64,000 bases of DNA from positions 127,001 through 191,000 of the forward strand of contig JBBHKE010002290.1 in NCBI GenBank assembly GCA_037447655.1. Direction: 5' to 3'. Under the pieces are notes generated by a model. That model did no database searches. It had not been told where the DNA came from and worked only from the letters and a program-made list of their open reading frames with translations. The stretch comes from Zygnema cylindricum (lineage: Eukaryota; Streptophyta; Zygnematophyceae; Zygnematales; Zygnemataceae). Shown piece by piece: positions 23,288 to 35,700 of the stretch (positions are counted from its first letter, which is position 1; the number at the start of each line of letters is the position of its first letter). Both the position numbers and the translations under genes were made by a program.

Positions 23288-26200
23288 CTACATTTCTAAT
23301 TGAAGCGGTGTCGGTGCCAGTTTGGTCAAGAGCTTCTCCACATGCGTGCACACGTCTCTCACTGTGGGCCGCAACGTGGGTGTGGTCTGCAGCATCCAAC
23401 TCACAAACTGCCGAAAGCTCTCTGGATAGGCTAGAAGTGCTTCTGAGGGCCATTTGATTTGCCCGCTCATAACGGCCAATTGAAGACTCCCACCAGATTC
23501 CCCCAATGAATACTCAAAAGGTGATTGGCCGCACCTGTTGCATAACCAAAAAATGCATTCCCATTCAACAAACGCGAAAATGGGAGTGGAACAGGTTCCA
23601 CACCTGTTGCATAACCAAAAAATGCATTCCCATTCAACAAACGCAAAAATGGGAGTGGAACAGATGTCCAATCACAGGAAAAGATCCTCCGGTGTTAACA
23701 CTATTTCCATCATGTACAGGAAACAAGCATCAACGATGGGTTTGTAGCCATGGCAGCTCTCATCACTCCTCCGCCTATTGTGCCATAAAATCTATCTCAG
23801 GCCAGCCCAAAACCAACTACATCTCCAAACCTCAAACAACGTGGAACAAACAAAACGAACATGCATAAGAAGCACCAGATACCGCAAAAGTACTGAAGAA
23901 AGTTAACAGAGCAACCTCTCTGAAAAAAGAAATAAAATTGAAAGAAAATAAATAAATTGCACTGGGTGAAGGAGAAAATTTCAGGGCCTTACATAATAGC
24001 ATAGAGGGTACAGCCGAGGGACCAGATGTCTGTTCGCTCATCGATGTCTATTTGTGACGGGACGTCCCAAAATTCTGGAGCGCGGTATGGGGCACTGCAG
24101 TGCTGGGCCGCCCATTCCTGCTTGTTTGCAACAAAAACAGAGGCAACAGGTACAACTGAAACGGTTTAAAGCAATGAAACCTCTGAACAACTTTGTATCC
24201 CATTGATCCAATCCCATGCAGATCTGATCATTTCGAATCGACCTTCTGCAACATAAGAGTAGTTTTCAGGAGTAGCTCCAACTCCGTTGAGAGTCCAAAA
24301 GGTTCGTAGTGAAAGTGTACACTCTACTTCGACATCTAGCCAAACCCTCACAATATGCAACCATTTCACAAACGCGATAATGTTTCCAAGACTGAAGATG
24401 ATCCCAGTTTCCCGGTTTTTAAATGGCTATACTACTATTTACTACTATTTACAGACTAAAATACACCTTACCTGCAATTCAAGGGCCTCTTGCCGCGTTC
24501 TGATTTGCCGCCGACCGAGCGTGACAGAGCCAAAGTCCATGAGCACCACATGGAACCCACTGCTTGTACTTGAAATCAGTACATTCCCAGGCTTCACATC
24601 GTTGTGGGCATACGCTGGGTTGAAGTTGTGCATCGCTCCAAGACCGGCGCAAATCTGGGCAAGACAACTCCCCAGCAAAAGGGGAACGTGAGGACAGAAT
24701 TCTAATTCTAATTCATTCTAATTCTACTGCTAATTCTAATTCTAATTCGAATTCTAATTCGAATTTGAGGTATAATTCTAAAACTAATCCTAATTCTAAT
24801 TATAACTGATATACTCAGCATGCTTCCTGAGACTAATCATTTTAGCAATACTTTGCACTTCACCAGGAGGTCCATCAGCCTCCACGAGATTGGAAGGAAT
24901 AAGTACTCAAAATGACGACTTAATTTATTCTTAACCTTCTCATCAGTCTGGTTTATGATAAAACAATCTGATCAATCTATTTCTCACCTGATGGAAAATT
25001 TGCAGGACAGCTTGTGGCGACAGACGCTCTTTCAGCATGCGGTCCTGGAGAGTACCGTCACGGTAAAGGGGGAACAAAAGGTACGCCTCAGTGGGGCCAC
25101 CCTGTAAAACCCATGTCAAATTCCAGCCTTCAGTGCGGCCACATATGAAATGAAGCCAGGTCCATGGCTTCACAGCTTTGATCTCCAAAAGCATGTCACC
25201 GAACAGATCATCGGAAATGAACACCTGAGCTTAACAGGTTAAGAATGTCACTCTTTAACTGCACAATTCCTGGTGATTCCACAATGGACCAAAAACTCTT
25301 CAACTTCCTCAACCCGTTAAGCTCAGTGGTTTCATGTATATAATCCGTTCTAATACCTACAATTACTGAGACCATACACTTAAAATATGATCATGTTGGA
25401 TTTCCACAATAGGTAAAAAGGACAAAGGAAGTCACCTCTGTATGGGTTATTATGCATTTGGGAGTTTAAAGGACAGGCAAAAAGCTGACTGTCGAACATT
25501 TCGCCTCGAAGTTTTTCAGATTCAATGTACTCTCATACAAGACTAGTTGCCACTTTACTACTCATACCCTACCAGCTTCCTCACTCAAGCCTTTCTCCTT
25601 TCCCCCTCCCAAGCCTATAATCTGTTCCCTACTATTTCGTAAAAGTTCAGTTGAAAATAGTATGGTCATTGGGCAAAGGCCAGTCGTAAAGACCTTGGAG
25701 AGATTTCATCCAAACTTGAAGCAGCTTTTTGTTGCGTAATGTTCACACGCCACCACTATCTCCACACCAGCTAACAAACCACGGCACCCTTTTCCCATTC
25801 AACCTCGAGTTCCATTTCTATTTGTCCTCCGATGGAATTCTTGCAATTTTCTCTAGCACAACTTCCTCAGACGACTGCCCAGAAAACCAACAGTAAATGC
25901 TGCTTTATGGGACCCACCTTTGTGGGGACAATGGCGTGCTCCAGCAAAGGTAGCAGGTTAGGATGGTGGAAGCGAGAGGAGGCTTCAATTTCTGCCTCTA
26001 CAAGCTCCCGTTGCTCCGCATTCTGAACGAGCACTTTCTTCAGAGCATACAGATTGTCGGCTGCAAGCCACATGGCACGCCTGGAGTGGTCAGAGGGAGA
26101 ACTGATACAAATGCACGGAAGGTTGGCCATGTATAAACGGTTGGGAAGAACATGAACAATAACTGACAAAAACAGATAATTGATTCAACTGTGTAGCACC

Positions 26201-27434
26201 CTAACGAGTGTAAATGAGACTAGAATTCCATTCTCAAGAAACACAAGAATTCTTCGCACACAGCAGAATATCCCAGTTCAAGATTACATAAACTGAACAT
26301 TTATGAAAACATGCATCGACTACCATGCATTAAAGCCCACGATCCAAACTCAACACAACCTCCACCAAAATTTCCTATGATAAACAACATCGATTGAACA
26401 GTCTGAGGCATACGAAAAGAAATGTAGTCACTCCTAAACATATTTTTTCCGCTATGCTCCAGACTACGGATTCAGCGAATCAAATACTAATTGGGAACAA
26501 GCTAACCTGCCAGCATGGCCTATGTCTTTAACTCGATAGCCAAAAAGCCAAATGCTAGTATGCCTTGAACCCTCATTATCGCCTTATACTCAAGAAACGC
26601 CCATCGTATTAAATAGAGATCACACTTTCATGCACTTTCGTGCTGGCATGTAGAAAACATTGCTAGTTACTACAACTTGAAGAATCATTGTTGCCCATAA
26701 CGATTCAAATAATGGATTTTGTTTGACCTAAGTGAAACGAGCATGAGCAAACAACATGGTGCACGAACATAAACATTGCATCTATCTGAATTATCAATAG
26801 ATAGCCTTCTATGGTCCCATCAGGAATACAAACTAATGCATTTGGATGATGCGAAATGCCGAAGCAAAATAGAATTGAGGTTCTGCATAATGCGCAGCAA
26901 TCTCTAAAAAATACCTACCTATGTATGTACAGTTCGCGGCCAAATATCCAATAAAAACCAAATTGATACTGCATTCTCAACGCCAATGCAGGGAATGGCG
27001 AATCGCAATGCGAACTCACACATTAAACAGCATAACCTTTTCGCAAATCAATTTCCTTCACATCGCTATACAAAAAAAAACCGAAACTGTACGGCAAACT
27101 TCCCCATAATCCACATCCATCGGAGTACATATATGCCAGCTGAGTTGAGTTCCATACGCGAGAAAAGTTGTCTCCGGAACTCTACCACACAGTGACAGAT
27201 GAAGGAAGTCAGCCCCAGATACTTCCCTCAGATCCCAAGCTTACGTGCTCTGTGCTTCGGACTGCTACTCGGGTCGTCCCCTGGAATCTCTCGCACGCGA
27301 TACACAAAGGCGAATCCGCCCTCCCCCAGCTGCCCCGCCAGGCGGAGCCTCCGCGTACCGACATGCAAGTCCGTACCAATGGCGCCACCCGCCACGTCGT
27401 ACAAAGTTTGCAGACCGGAGAGGGAGCAGCCCAT
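23288..27434 (-). CDS. STK16/NAK-type serine/threonine kinase
   Basis: Six exons on the minus strand: 27434-27245, 26060-25918, 25101-24988, 24654-24472, 24117-23993 and 23534-23288, giving 333 residues, the usual length for plant STK16-like kinases. MGCSLS at the start is an N-myristoylation plus palmitoylation motif, so membrane (Golgi or plasma membrane) attachment is expected. Motifs: glycine loop GEGGFAFVY at 37-45, lysine in YALKKV at 71, catalytic loop HNDVKPGN at 166-173 (HND in place of HRD, which I recall as usual in the plant orthologues), DFG at 189-191, APE at 223-225, then DERTDIWSLGCTLYAIM and SPFEYSLGESGGSLQLA. The phases agree at every junction. The exon 2 acceptor used here (TTGCAG|CCGAC) was chosen because the alternative upstream breaks the frame. 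Exon 6 has two candidate acceptors because of a 69-bp duplication. Confidence 0.92.
23534..23671 (-). repeat. 69-bp tandem duplication covering a splice acceptor
   Basis: Two copies of a 69-bp unit (offset 23534 to 23603) contain 'cctgttgcataaccaaaaaa' and 'ggagtggaacag'. They differ by one or two bases. On the minus strand each ends with TTATGCAACAG, the 3' splice site of kinase intron 5. Confidence 0.9.
24695..24810. repeat. TCTAAT hexanucleotide-rich tract in kinase intron
   Basis: Imperfect tandem repeat of AATTCT/TCTAAT units between kinase exons 3 and 4. Non-coding. Confidence 0.7.
27245..27434 (-). other. Kinase first exon
   Basis: This is the exon that sets the kinase start. ATG at 27434 opens MGCSLSGLQTLY, matching the conserved N-terminus of plant STK16-like kinases. 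The donor is CAC|GTAAGC, phase 1. It lies 2.27 kb from the MBD9-like start on the other strand, so the two genes are divergent. Confidence 0.85.
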
Positions 27435-27768
27435 GGCGCGGCCGGATACAGGATTGCAGTTGCGTACTTCAGTATCTCAGTACTACTACCGGTGCCGTGT
27501 TCTACGAAAATTGTTTCCGGCACAAGTGGAAAGGTCGTGAGCTTGATGCGTACGGCGAAAAGGAAACGTGATGCATACGCGCATTTTGATGACACTCTGT
27601 GCTGTAAGTGGGCAGCGTTGCCGTGCTTATGGGGGCAGGCCACGTGGATGATGAGGTGGATTCTGAGATACGGTGCGCTCCGAAGGGCGTCGCTCCGTTT
27701 CGCATGTGAATGTTCCAGTATGAGCGAACAGAGCAGTAAATTACTGCACATTACGTGGGTACAGTACA

Positions 27769-28876
27769 GTACACCGCCAATCGCTATTAGCGTCAATAAC
27801 GCTAATTCGGCGCCCTTAAATTTTGACCCCCAAAACCTGAAATAGAATTAATATCACTATTTAAATACGTGGACCATAATCTGCCCCCTCACCAGAACTA
27901 AATTAGAATTAATAACACTAATTTACTTTTTACGCTATTTATTCCTTTACTCTAATAGCTAGTGTTGTGTATCGGTAAGCATTTACCGATAACCGATATG
28001 GACCATTTTTCGGGTTCCCGATAATCGATATATTGGATCGATATATCGTTATCGGTCTTATCGCCGATAAGTAACCAATAATATCGGGTACTTATCGGCG
28101 ATAACACCGATAACGATAACTATCGGCTATAATGTACGTGCCGTACAGATAAATGTACTAGCCGTACATATAAATGTACGGCATATACACTCAGCTGTAC
28201 GTCTTATTCTCCGTACATGCAAAAGTACAGTAGCCGCCATGACGTCTGTACTATTTTGGTACGGATACAATAAAAACGATGTACCTTTCACATCCGACGC
28301 CATGGCTTTGTCCCTTTATTCCTTGGGATCCACTGGACACCTGCCACGTGTCAATCTGTCAGATTTTTTGGCAAAAGCTGCCAAAAGAGCCATTCCGGGC
28401 TCACGCTGGCCGTCCGCTCGTACTTTTTCATTCCAAGTCGTCCGTTCGATTCCGGCGGCACGCAGAATATTATTTTGCGACCGTTGTACTTTGTGTCCGC
28501 CGTCCTTTCCCGTTCCATGCTCACCAGTTTGTCTGTAAATTTCGTACGTTGCCGTAAATTTTTTTTGTTCAGTTAACCGGCCAGCGTTTTCTGTGCCGCG
28601 TTGCCCGTAATAATATTCAGTTAATAGTTACGGAACAGAATCGTACACGTGGCATGACACGCTATATAATGAAAATAGTATAATACAGTATTTAATAACG
28701 TAATATAGTATGCGTACTATATATTTTTATAGTTATCGCCGATATGGAATTTGTTGGTCTCGGACCAATATATCGGTACCGCTGACCGTTCGATAACCGA
28801 TAACTATCGGTATCGGTGTTATCGCGATAAGTTTTTTACCGATACACAACACTACTAATAGCGATTGGCGGTGTAC
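27769..28876. mobile_element. Type-A-like MITE with perfect 22-bp inverted repeats, split by a hAT-like element
   Basis: The left end GTACACCGCCAATCGC (to 27790) and the right end GCGATTGGCGGTGTAC (28855-28876) are perfect inverted repeats over 22 bp. Without the inserted 895 bp and one 8-bp duplication, the element is about 205 bp, the size of the type-A family. Confidence 0.8.
27960..28854. mobile_element. hAT-like non-autonomous element with 8-bp target duplication
   Basis: Termini TAGTGTTGTGTATCGGTAA and its exact inverted form (19 bp) bound 895 bp. CTAATAGC is directly repeated at 27952-27959 and 28855-28862. An 8-bp duplication with TAGTGTTG-type ends is characteristic of hAT transposons. 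The interior is rich in CGATA/TATCG subterminal repeats, also a hAT habit, and shows no transposase. The longest internal frame (28239-28538) is unsupported. Truncated relatives: 12360-12482, and possibly the 'cagtgttgggtatcg' near 63326. Confidence 0.85.
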
Positions 28877-29126
28877 CTCACAGCCCAGCGTACCGTAATC
28901 GATCGCGTTTTTGGCGTCGCCATCAGAACTGCAATCCACGTGGTACATTTCAGTACTTTGTGTGGATGCAGTACAGTTTAGAGTAATGCACTGAACTGCA
29001 AAATTCAGCCTCGACGGATTAGGGCTTACCGGTTTAGCCATTTAGGTGTACTGTACTGTAGTCCTTAGAAGCCAAAACGTTTGAAAAGAACAAAAACGTA
29101 CGAAAACTACAGTATCGATTATCGCA

Positions 29127-29359
29127 GTACACCGCGCATCGTTATTACTTATTAGTGTCAAAGTTTAAATAGCGTAAAAAAATAAATAGTGTTATTGATT
29201 CTAATTTAGTGCCAGAAACGTGGCAGATTATGGTCCACTTCCTTAAATAGAGTTGCTAATTTAATTTCGAAAATCATGTATACTAATTGCGGGAAAAAAT
29301 CAAGATTTTAAGAACCCAAATTAGAGTTAATAACACTAATAACGATGCGCGGTGTACCA
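29127..29359. mobile_element. Type-A MITE, copy 7
   Basis: It begins GTACACCGCGCATCGTTATTA and ends CTAATAACGATGCGCGGTGTAC, with 'gtggcagattatggtccactt' inside. It lies 350 bp upstream of the proposed first coding exon of the MBD9-like gene. Confidence 0.65.
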
Positions 29360-29705
29360 ATATAGTGGAAGGCAAAACAATATCAATTATCGTTGCAATT
29401 ACTGAATATCGCTGCCCTTCAATAACTGAACAAAGGACTATACATATCAATTTACCTGCAAATCCTGATCGGTATACAGCAGCAGAAGTTTTGTTCCTGA
29501 AATGGAGTCGCCAAGCAAAATGCCGTACCGTACGAGTTAATCCCACACAGCCCCTTGTTGGCAACTTGACCTTCAATCTGCATGATGAAGTCATCCACGC
29601 CACCGCTTCAGCGATTGTAATTTCCTTACGTTGGTCGTCTTCATGGAACCCCCTCCTTCCCGTGGCTAACCCCTTCCTAGCTAATGTTGTTGTTCAGTCT
29701 GCGTC

Positions 29706-29767
29706 ATGATGGAGGATGTCATGCGTATTTCCGCAGACCGTCAAGTTTATGTTTGTGGTATTTGCAG
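29706..29767 (+). other. MBD9-like first coding exon (half of PHD1)
   Basis: The exon codes MMEDVMRISADRQVYVCGIC and ends AG|GTAAAG. Splicing to 31536 makes AG+G (Arg) and joins the first zinc pair C-x2-C to KPEGPEF..CDVC, completing a PHD finger. An in-frame stop at 29682 lies just upstream, so ATG 29706 or 29709 is a plausible start. An acceptor-like TTGTTGTTCAG at 29697 means it could also be an internal exon. Confidence 0.75.
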
Positions 29768-32700
29768 GTAAAGTGCACGGGTATATGGGTTATTCCCGAC
29801 ACATATCCTCTACAGCTACTACATCTTTGCCAATTTGTTGTTTTCATTTGAGGAATATTCCTAGAGGTTAATTTAGAAAGGAAACTCGTATAGTGAAGAC
29901 ATGCCAAAACATTTTTTTATTTAATAACATAACTTCAAGAAACCTCTTCTTTTATGGTGGCTTTTGACGTGTTGTTATTGAATTTTGTTTTGTTTACAAG
30001 ATTTTTGTGTTGTGAAATTGGCAATCCGTTTAGTCTTCACTAATGTACGGTAGCTCTTATGGAACCATCAAAGAACATTCAGCAGTACCTTCATTAATAA
30101 TGTCTGCTCACATTTGGCACCCTTTTTTTTGAAGACCAGATCGCTTTATTATCCAATTTTTGACCCATCAATGTAGAGGTTTAGAATTAGTGTGGTCCAA
30201 TTTAAGTTCATCGGGCTGCTCATTGTATTTAGTCCGAATTTAACATTGCTGCCGATTGGAAACTACTCCTCCCATTAATATTTTATTGGATATAACTACA
30301 CTCGATTATGTTTCGCCAAGTGGTTTATTTTTGACCACTTCAGTAAATAGTGTTTACTAAGGCTAATTTATGATTTGAGTCAAAGGTAATTCGCTCGAAT
30401 TATAGTGAATATAGCGATGGGCAGTTTACTGTAAACTGTGCTATTTTCTGTTTATGTTTATTGCACCTCCATTGATGTTGCACTGCTTGTTACCGCTAAG
30501 CTGGCCTTTCGTTCATAAGTTTAATAGTGCGACCAATTTTGATCCACACTATTATCGCTATCATTTTCTTAAAGCCAGTGAGATCCAAACAAGTGCAATA
30601 TTTTTACCCTGCTTCGCCACTTAGAAGATCAATTTTGAAATTTTCTGGACCGTACTATTAGTGATGGATGGAGTATTCCACAGCATGACTGCAGGTATTT
30701 TTCGAGGTTCGGTTTAACGTGTTTAGGTGTCAAAAATGTCCCCATGAACATAATTTGGTCTAGACTGATTATAACGAACTATGTTGTAACTTGAATTGTT
30801 TCTCCATGAACTGGGAAAATTTAAAATTTCCAGACGTGTTGTTCTTTGAATGTTTTGAAGCTTAATTATTTAGAAAGTCAGTCAATTTTTTCCATAGTGC
30901 TAGCGTTGTTTCCCACCATGCACATACCAAGATGTAAAAAAACCAGGTAAATGTTTTTTTGTCAAATTTACTAGTTCCATTCAAAACTCAATTTACAGCT
31001 TTACACACATTCAAGTGACAGGAAGAATCTTTCGCAATGCTTTTAGAAGTGAAATTGTTGTTAATATGCTGGTCTGCTTGTTTTCATAAAACAAGCAGAC
31101 CAGCATGTAATGTTAGTAACCTCTCGATTGCTTAGCCGTCAGGTATAAAATGACCCCCAGGTTATTCATGTGCTAAGCATAAAAATGCAGCACTTGATAT
31201 GTAAACTACGGAGACGTGGAAAGCTTATACTTATCTGCTTCTGTTGAAAGTCTAGTGTAGTGGACATGTTCACAAGGGAAACTTCCCTGACTTCTCTGTA
31301 TTGATCAAGTCAGAGCAGCTGTGTATGTTATGTTATGTTCCTAGCATTGGCCAAAATTCCAGTATCCTTGTTTGTTTATCAATTAAGGCACTGCTGGGTT
31401 TACAATTTTGCACTACAGCCACGTCCTACTACGATAAGTTTTATGATGCCTTTTTCACAGACTACAGGCACCAAATAATGTGAAAAAAGCAAGCGTGGTT
31501 GTAACTATTTTAACGGTCACCTCAAACATGTGCAGGAAACCAGAGGGTCCTGAATTCACAATCATTTGCGATGTTTGTGATAAGGGTTACCATTTGGGTT
31601 GCATCAACATCCCAGTTGAGAAATTATTGGGGACCTCTGAATGGCTTTGCACCTTGTGTCAAGCTCATGAATCAGTACCGGGCAAACATACCAAAGAAGA
31701 CAAGGAGGGCGCTGGATGGTGGCGTTTGGGGCCCATTCAGCCATTTGTGGAGTGGAAGGAGAATTCTGAAGGAACTCCCACAGAGGATAAGGCTTCATTA
31801 GAAGCTGAAGTTACGCGCCGGCTAGCATATATGTGTGCACGGAAGGAAGCTAAAGAGGTACTATTGAGATTTGTTTTGCATTTTTGATTGCAAAGAAGGT
31901 TATTACTGAAGGTTTCCATGAAAAAGAACCACAAATGGTAATAAAAACAATGACACGGCATATTTGCTGATGTATTTCAAGGATTAGAAAAACATGTCAT
32001 AGTTGTACCAACGGGAACACATACAGTCATGCCATAGGTCAAGTTGCTGGGATACAACAGGAAATGGTGTCAAGGACGTCTTTCTTATGGCCTTTGCCTT
32101 GCCCATCATCTTGAAATATTGTAAAACAAATGCATGCTCTTGGGCGTTAGGAGCATTATTTACCGTAGAGGAAAAGAGTCCTTTGAAGAATATTTTATCT
32201 CCAGAAAATACCTGGTATAGACGGCACGTGTAGGGATTGCATCACGTGTGATTCCTATATGCGGATTTTTTGGAACATTTACTTCTAAGCAGTTTGTATT
32301 GGCAAGTACAGCTGCCACTATTTGTTTGCCTTAATGTATTGATGAAAGCAAGATATGGCTTTTCAAACTCTCGTCTTTATTCATGTCTGTGATGGACTCC
32401 CCACATGTGAGAGAACGCAATAGGAACGGCCTCTGTTTTGCCAATCTCAGAGGCAGACGTGTATTGTTAGCCTCTTTTGCATTCGATTCCGGGCTTGCCA
32501 GATAAGCCTCTTTTTGCTATTTACTGTCCAAATGTACCATCACTGCAGGTTGTTTAGTTTTGAAATTGAAAATTCTGAAATTTATGAAACTGAGAAGTTC
32601 TATGAACATCTATACATTTTTGCCTGCTTCTGGATTGGGATGCAATCAGCTTGCATAGGGTTCAAATTTGGCTACCATTTAAGTTTTTTAAGCAAGGTGG

Positions 32701-35700
32701 ATTGGTTACAGTTCTGCATTTCTCGCTATAGCTCAACTTTCTCAACTATCTGTGTTTGCCTCCAACTTCCCATCTGATAAGTACAATACGCTGATTTTTC
32801 TTTTTCTATGCATTGTGTTTTTGGTATTGGTTCAGATCTCCTTTCCACTGTCTTGCAAGGGTCTCCACATTGAAAGTCTTGGTAGAATAGATCTCCGGCC
32901 GGCCTATCATGGTCGAAGATGCATATGGCCTGTTGGCTACAAAGTGAGCTGGGTAGAGGAGGATTCTACCAAGCTTATAGGTGAGATATTAGATGGTGGA
33001 CCCTCTGGACCTCTGTTCCAGTTAACATGTATGGAGTCTAGAGAGGAGGATATCGACAAAAGTATAGCAGAAGCTTCACAACGCTCTGTGCCAGCTACAG
33101 AAGATGGAGGTGCAGCACATGGGTTAAGAGATAGTGACAAAGATGTTATGGGAAGGAAAGGGACAGCTTGGGGTGGAGAAGCTGAAAGTACAACGATTTT
33201 GTTGGGAACTGGCATACTAGACAGGCTGACAAAAGGGAGGGAGCTACATGAGGAGGACACTGGTTCTGAGATGTACATGGCGAGGATTGAGGTTATGAAT
33301 GAGATTAAAACATACAAAGTGAAATTTGTTGTGAAGGAAAAATCTTTTGAGGAGGTGTGGAGACAATACGGAATTTCCCTAGGAGACAGTGGAAAAGACT
33401 TCAAAGAAGTAATGGACTTCCCAAAGGGGAGTTTTGGTCTGGAAGAGACAGAAGTGTTGCACTTGATTGAGGCGCTACCTGGGGCCGACAGATGTATGAA
33501 GTATGAATTTCTGGAGGTAACAAAGGCGAAGCAAGATCTTGCCGCTGAAAGGGCCTCTGAATTGGAAAAAAGAGAATCGAAGAAGGAAACTTTAGAATCC
33601 AGAGGGGAATTGAAACGGCCACGAGGAGGAGTTGAGGTTGGAGCGAGCTTGCCTGGTAGATTCGTGGAAGATCTGATTCAAGTGAGTATTATTGCTCACC
33701 TCGTTTCATCATTTTTTCTGCGCCCGCCCTTGTATCATGATTCAGTTGAACTGTTGCATTGAAAATGGATAGTCAGTTCTGTTTCCTTTCTCTTGTGCTA
33801 CTATTGATAGTGTAGTTGGGGGAATTACCCGTTTTTTAGTCAAGCTATTTCACGTGACAATCGTTGGGAGGGACGAAATTGATGGGAACACGTTGCAAGC
33901 TATTTGTTCACTGCTATCGAGTCACTCTTTACTTGTGCAATGGAAGCTTGTACCCTCACAATGGTAAGTCATTTTGCTGTTCCTCCTTAGTGCTGATGCT
34001 TAGTCTTTTATATGTTTTTATGATATGGTGGGTGGTGGGACCGCAGATTTGGCATTTTCTTGGCAGATTCAGCAAAGTGTTGAACTTGGCCCATCCACCT
34101 TCTCTTCAGCTCTTAGAGCTGGGCCTCATGGATCCTTGCCCGTTCGCAAGAGGAGAAATGGGTCTTAAAGAAGAGCTTGATCTTCATAATAGGCCACCAC
34201 CAAGTAGGGGCTACCAAGCCATGGCGGAGGTCCATGTGGCACTCCTCCAATTGCTTGTAAACGAGATAGGCCCAGAAGTTGCTGCAGTGGAAGGATCGAC
34301 GTACGGTGTTGACAACAGCGTTGTTCACATGGCAAAGACCCCCAAAAAAGGATGGCTAAAGAATAACCACACTGAATCAATCAGTGGAGTGCAACAAGGC
34401 GAAAATGTTGGAGGGATAAGGGGTGAGCCCCATGCCATTGCATCTAAACAGACAGAAAGCCTGAAAAACATTCTTGTATGTCCAATCAATGGGGTGACTT
34501 GGCCTGAGGTGGCGAGGCGGCATCTTATGTTAGCCAAAGGGGTTGGAGAGGGAGCTGGGAGAGGTCGAAGTCCTTTGGAAAGAGGCAGTCTTGTCAGGTG
34601 TATTGGAGGAGATGGAGGTCCCCTTTTGGGAGTGACAGGTGGCACTGCAGGTGCGGTTGCAGATGCCCAGGTGGGTATTGTTGTCTCCTTTTGTGCTTTA
34701 GTTATCCTCAATAAATTCAAAGTTTATCTTCTTACGCTGCAATAAGTTCCTTACTGGAAGCAAAGTTTTGCAAATGGGTGACTGGAATTGATGTTTTGAT
34801 TTCTTGTCTTCATTCCCACGTCGAACCTTTCTTTCAGCATTGTGTATGCATGAGCTGATGTCCTGTTTCCATGTTTCCGTCCAGTACTTGTGAGACTTTG
34901 TTTATTTCGACCTTGCTGGAGCTGCATATTGCTAAGATTATCTATCCAGCATAAATATTGTGATGGATAGCTTAACCTGCAAGATTTTACATTTTCGGTT
35001 ATGACCTTTTGAATTATTTTTACGTTCTTTAGAAACGTGTGATGCTGAATCTCCAGTTTTGGGCTCGACGTTTATTTGAAATTCGTTCATGATCGTTTTG
35101 TCTTGATTTTGTGAGCCGATCTTCTAGAAGTTTCTCATGCTGCCACAAGACCAGGTTATTGAAAGGCTTTGACCAATCGCTTACATTGGTTAAATTTCAT
35201 TTCTCGAGCCACTGCAATGACAAAGCACTCAACCTGTAGATGTATAACACCTACGCTTATGGTGAACCCAGACACTGAATGCATTTTGCAGGAAGGCAGT
35301 ATTTTATGGATACTGGATTGGATACTAGATTCTGGATGTAGACATTTTTATATCTTCAGTTAGCTCGTAGTGGACTTGTCACTCGGAAGATGTTTTGAGA
35401 TCTTGTGTTTTTTGCATCGCATATGATAACAGGCTCTTGCAGGGGCTGAACAGGCCATGGCTTCCTTCATGAAGGAATCCTCGATTCCGCAAGGAAATAT
35501 GAGCCACGGGAGATCTAGTCAAGTAGCTAAAGGGTCGTCTGGGACCGCCAAAAAGAAGGCAAATGCAGTCAAAGCAGAAGTTATTGATGCCTCTGAGAAT
35601 GCACAATCACGTGAAGGACATCCGCAAGATCGAGAAACAATTGACATATCTGGAGCGGTCAAGAGCCCCTTAAGTTTGAGAATAGGGCAGGTGACGGTGG

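Noticed and set aside
27168-27845. 225-codon plus-strand frame, with a 195-codon minus-strand one at 27209-27796
   Set aside because: Both overlap the kinase first exon in the wrong frame or strand; only MGCSLSGLQ.. has family support.
29287-29709. 140-codon plus-strand frame just upstream of the MBD9-like first exon
   Set aside because: It begins inside a type-A MITE, shows no recognised domain and ends at the proposed start; it could be 5' UTR sequence.
32937-33622. Antisense frames under MBD9-like exon 3
   Set aside because: The plus strand carries the conserved FYRN motif; the minus frames are shadows.
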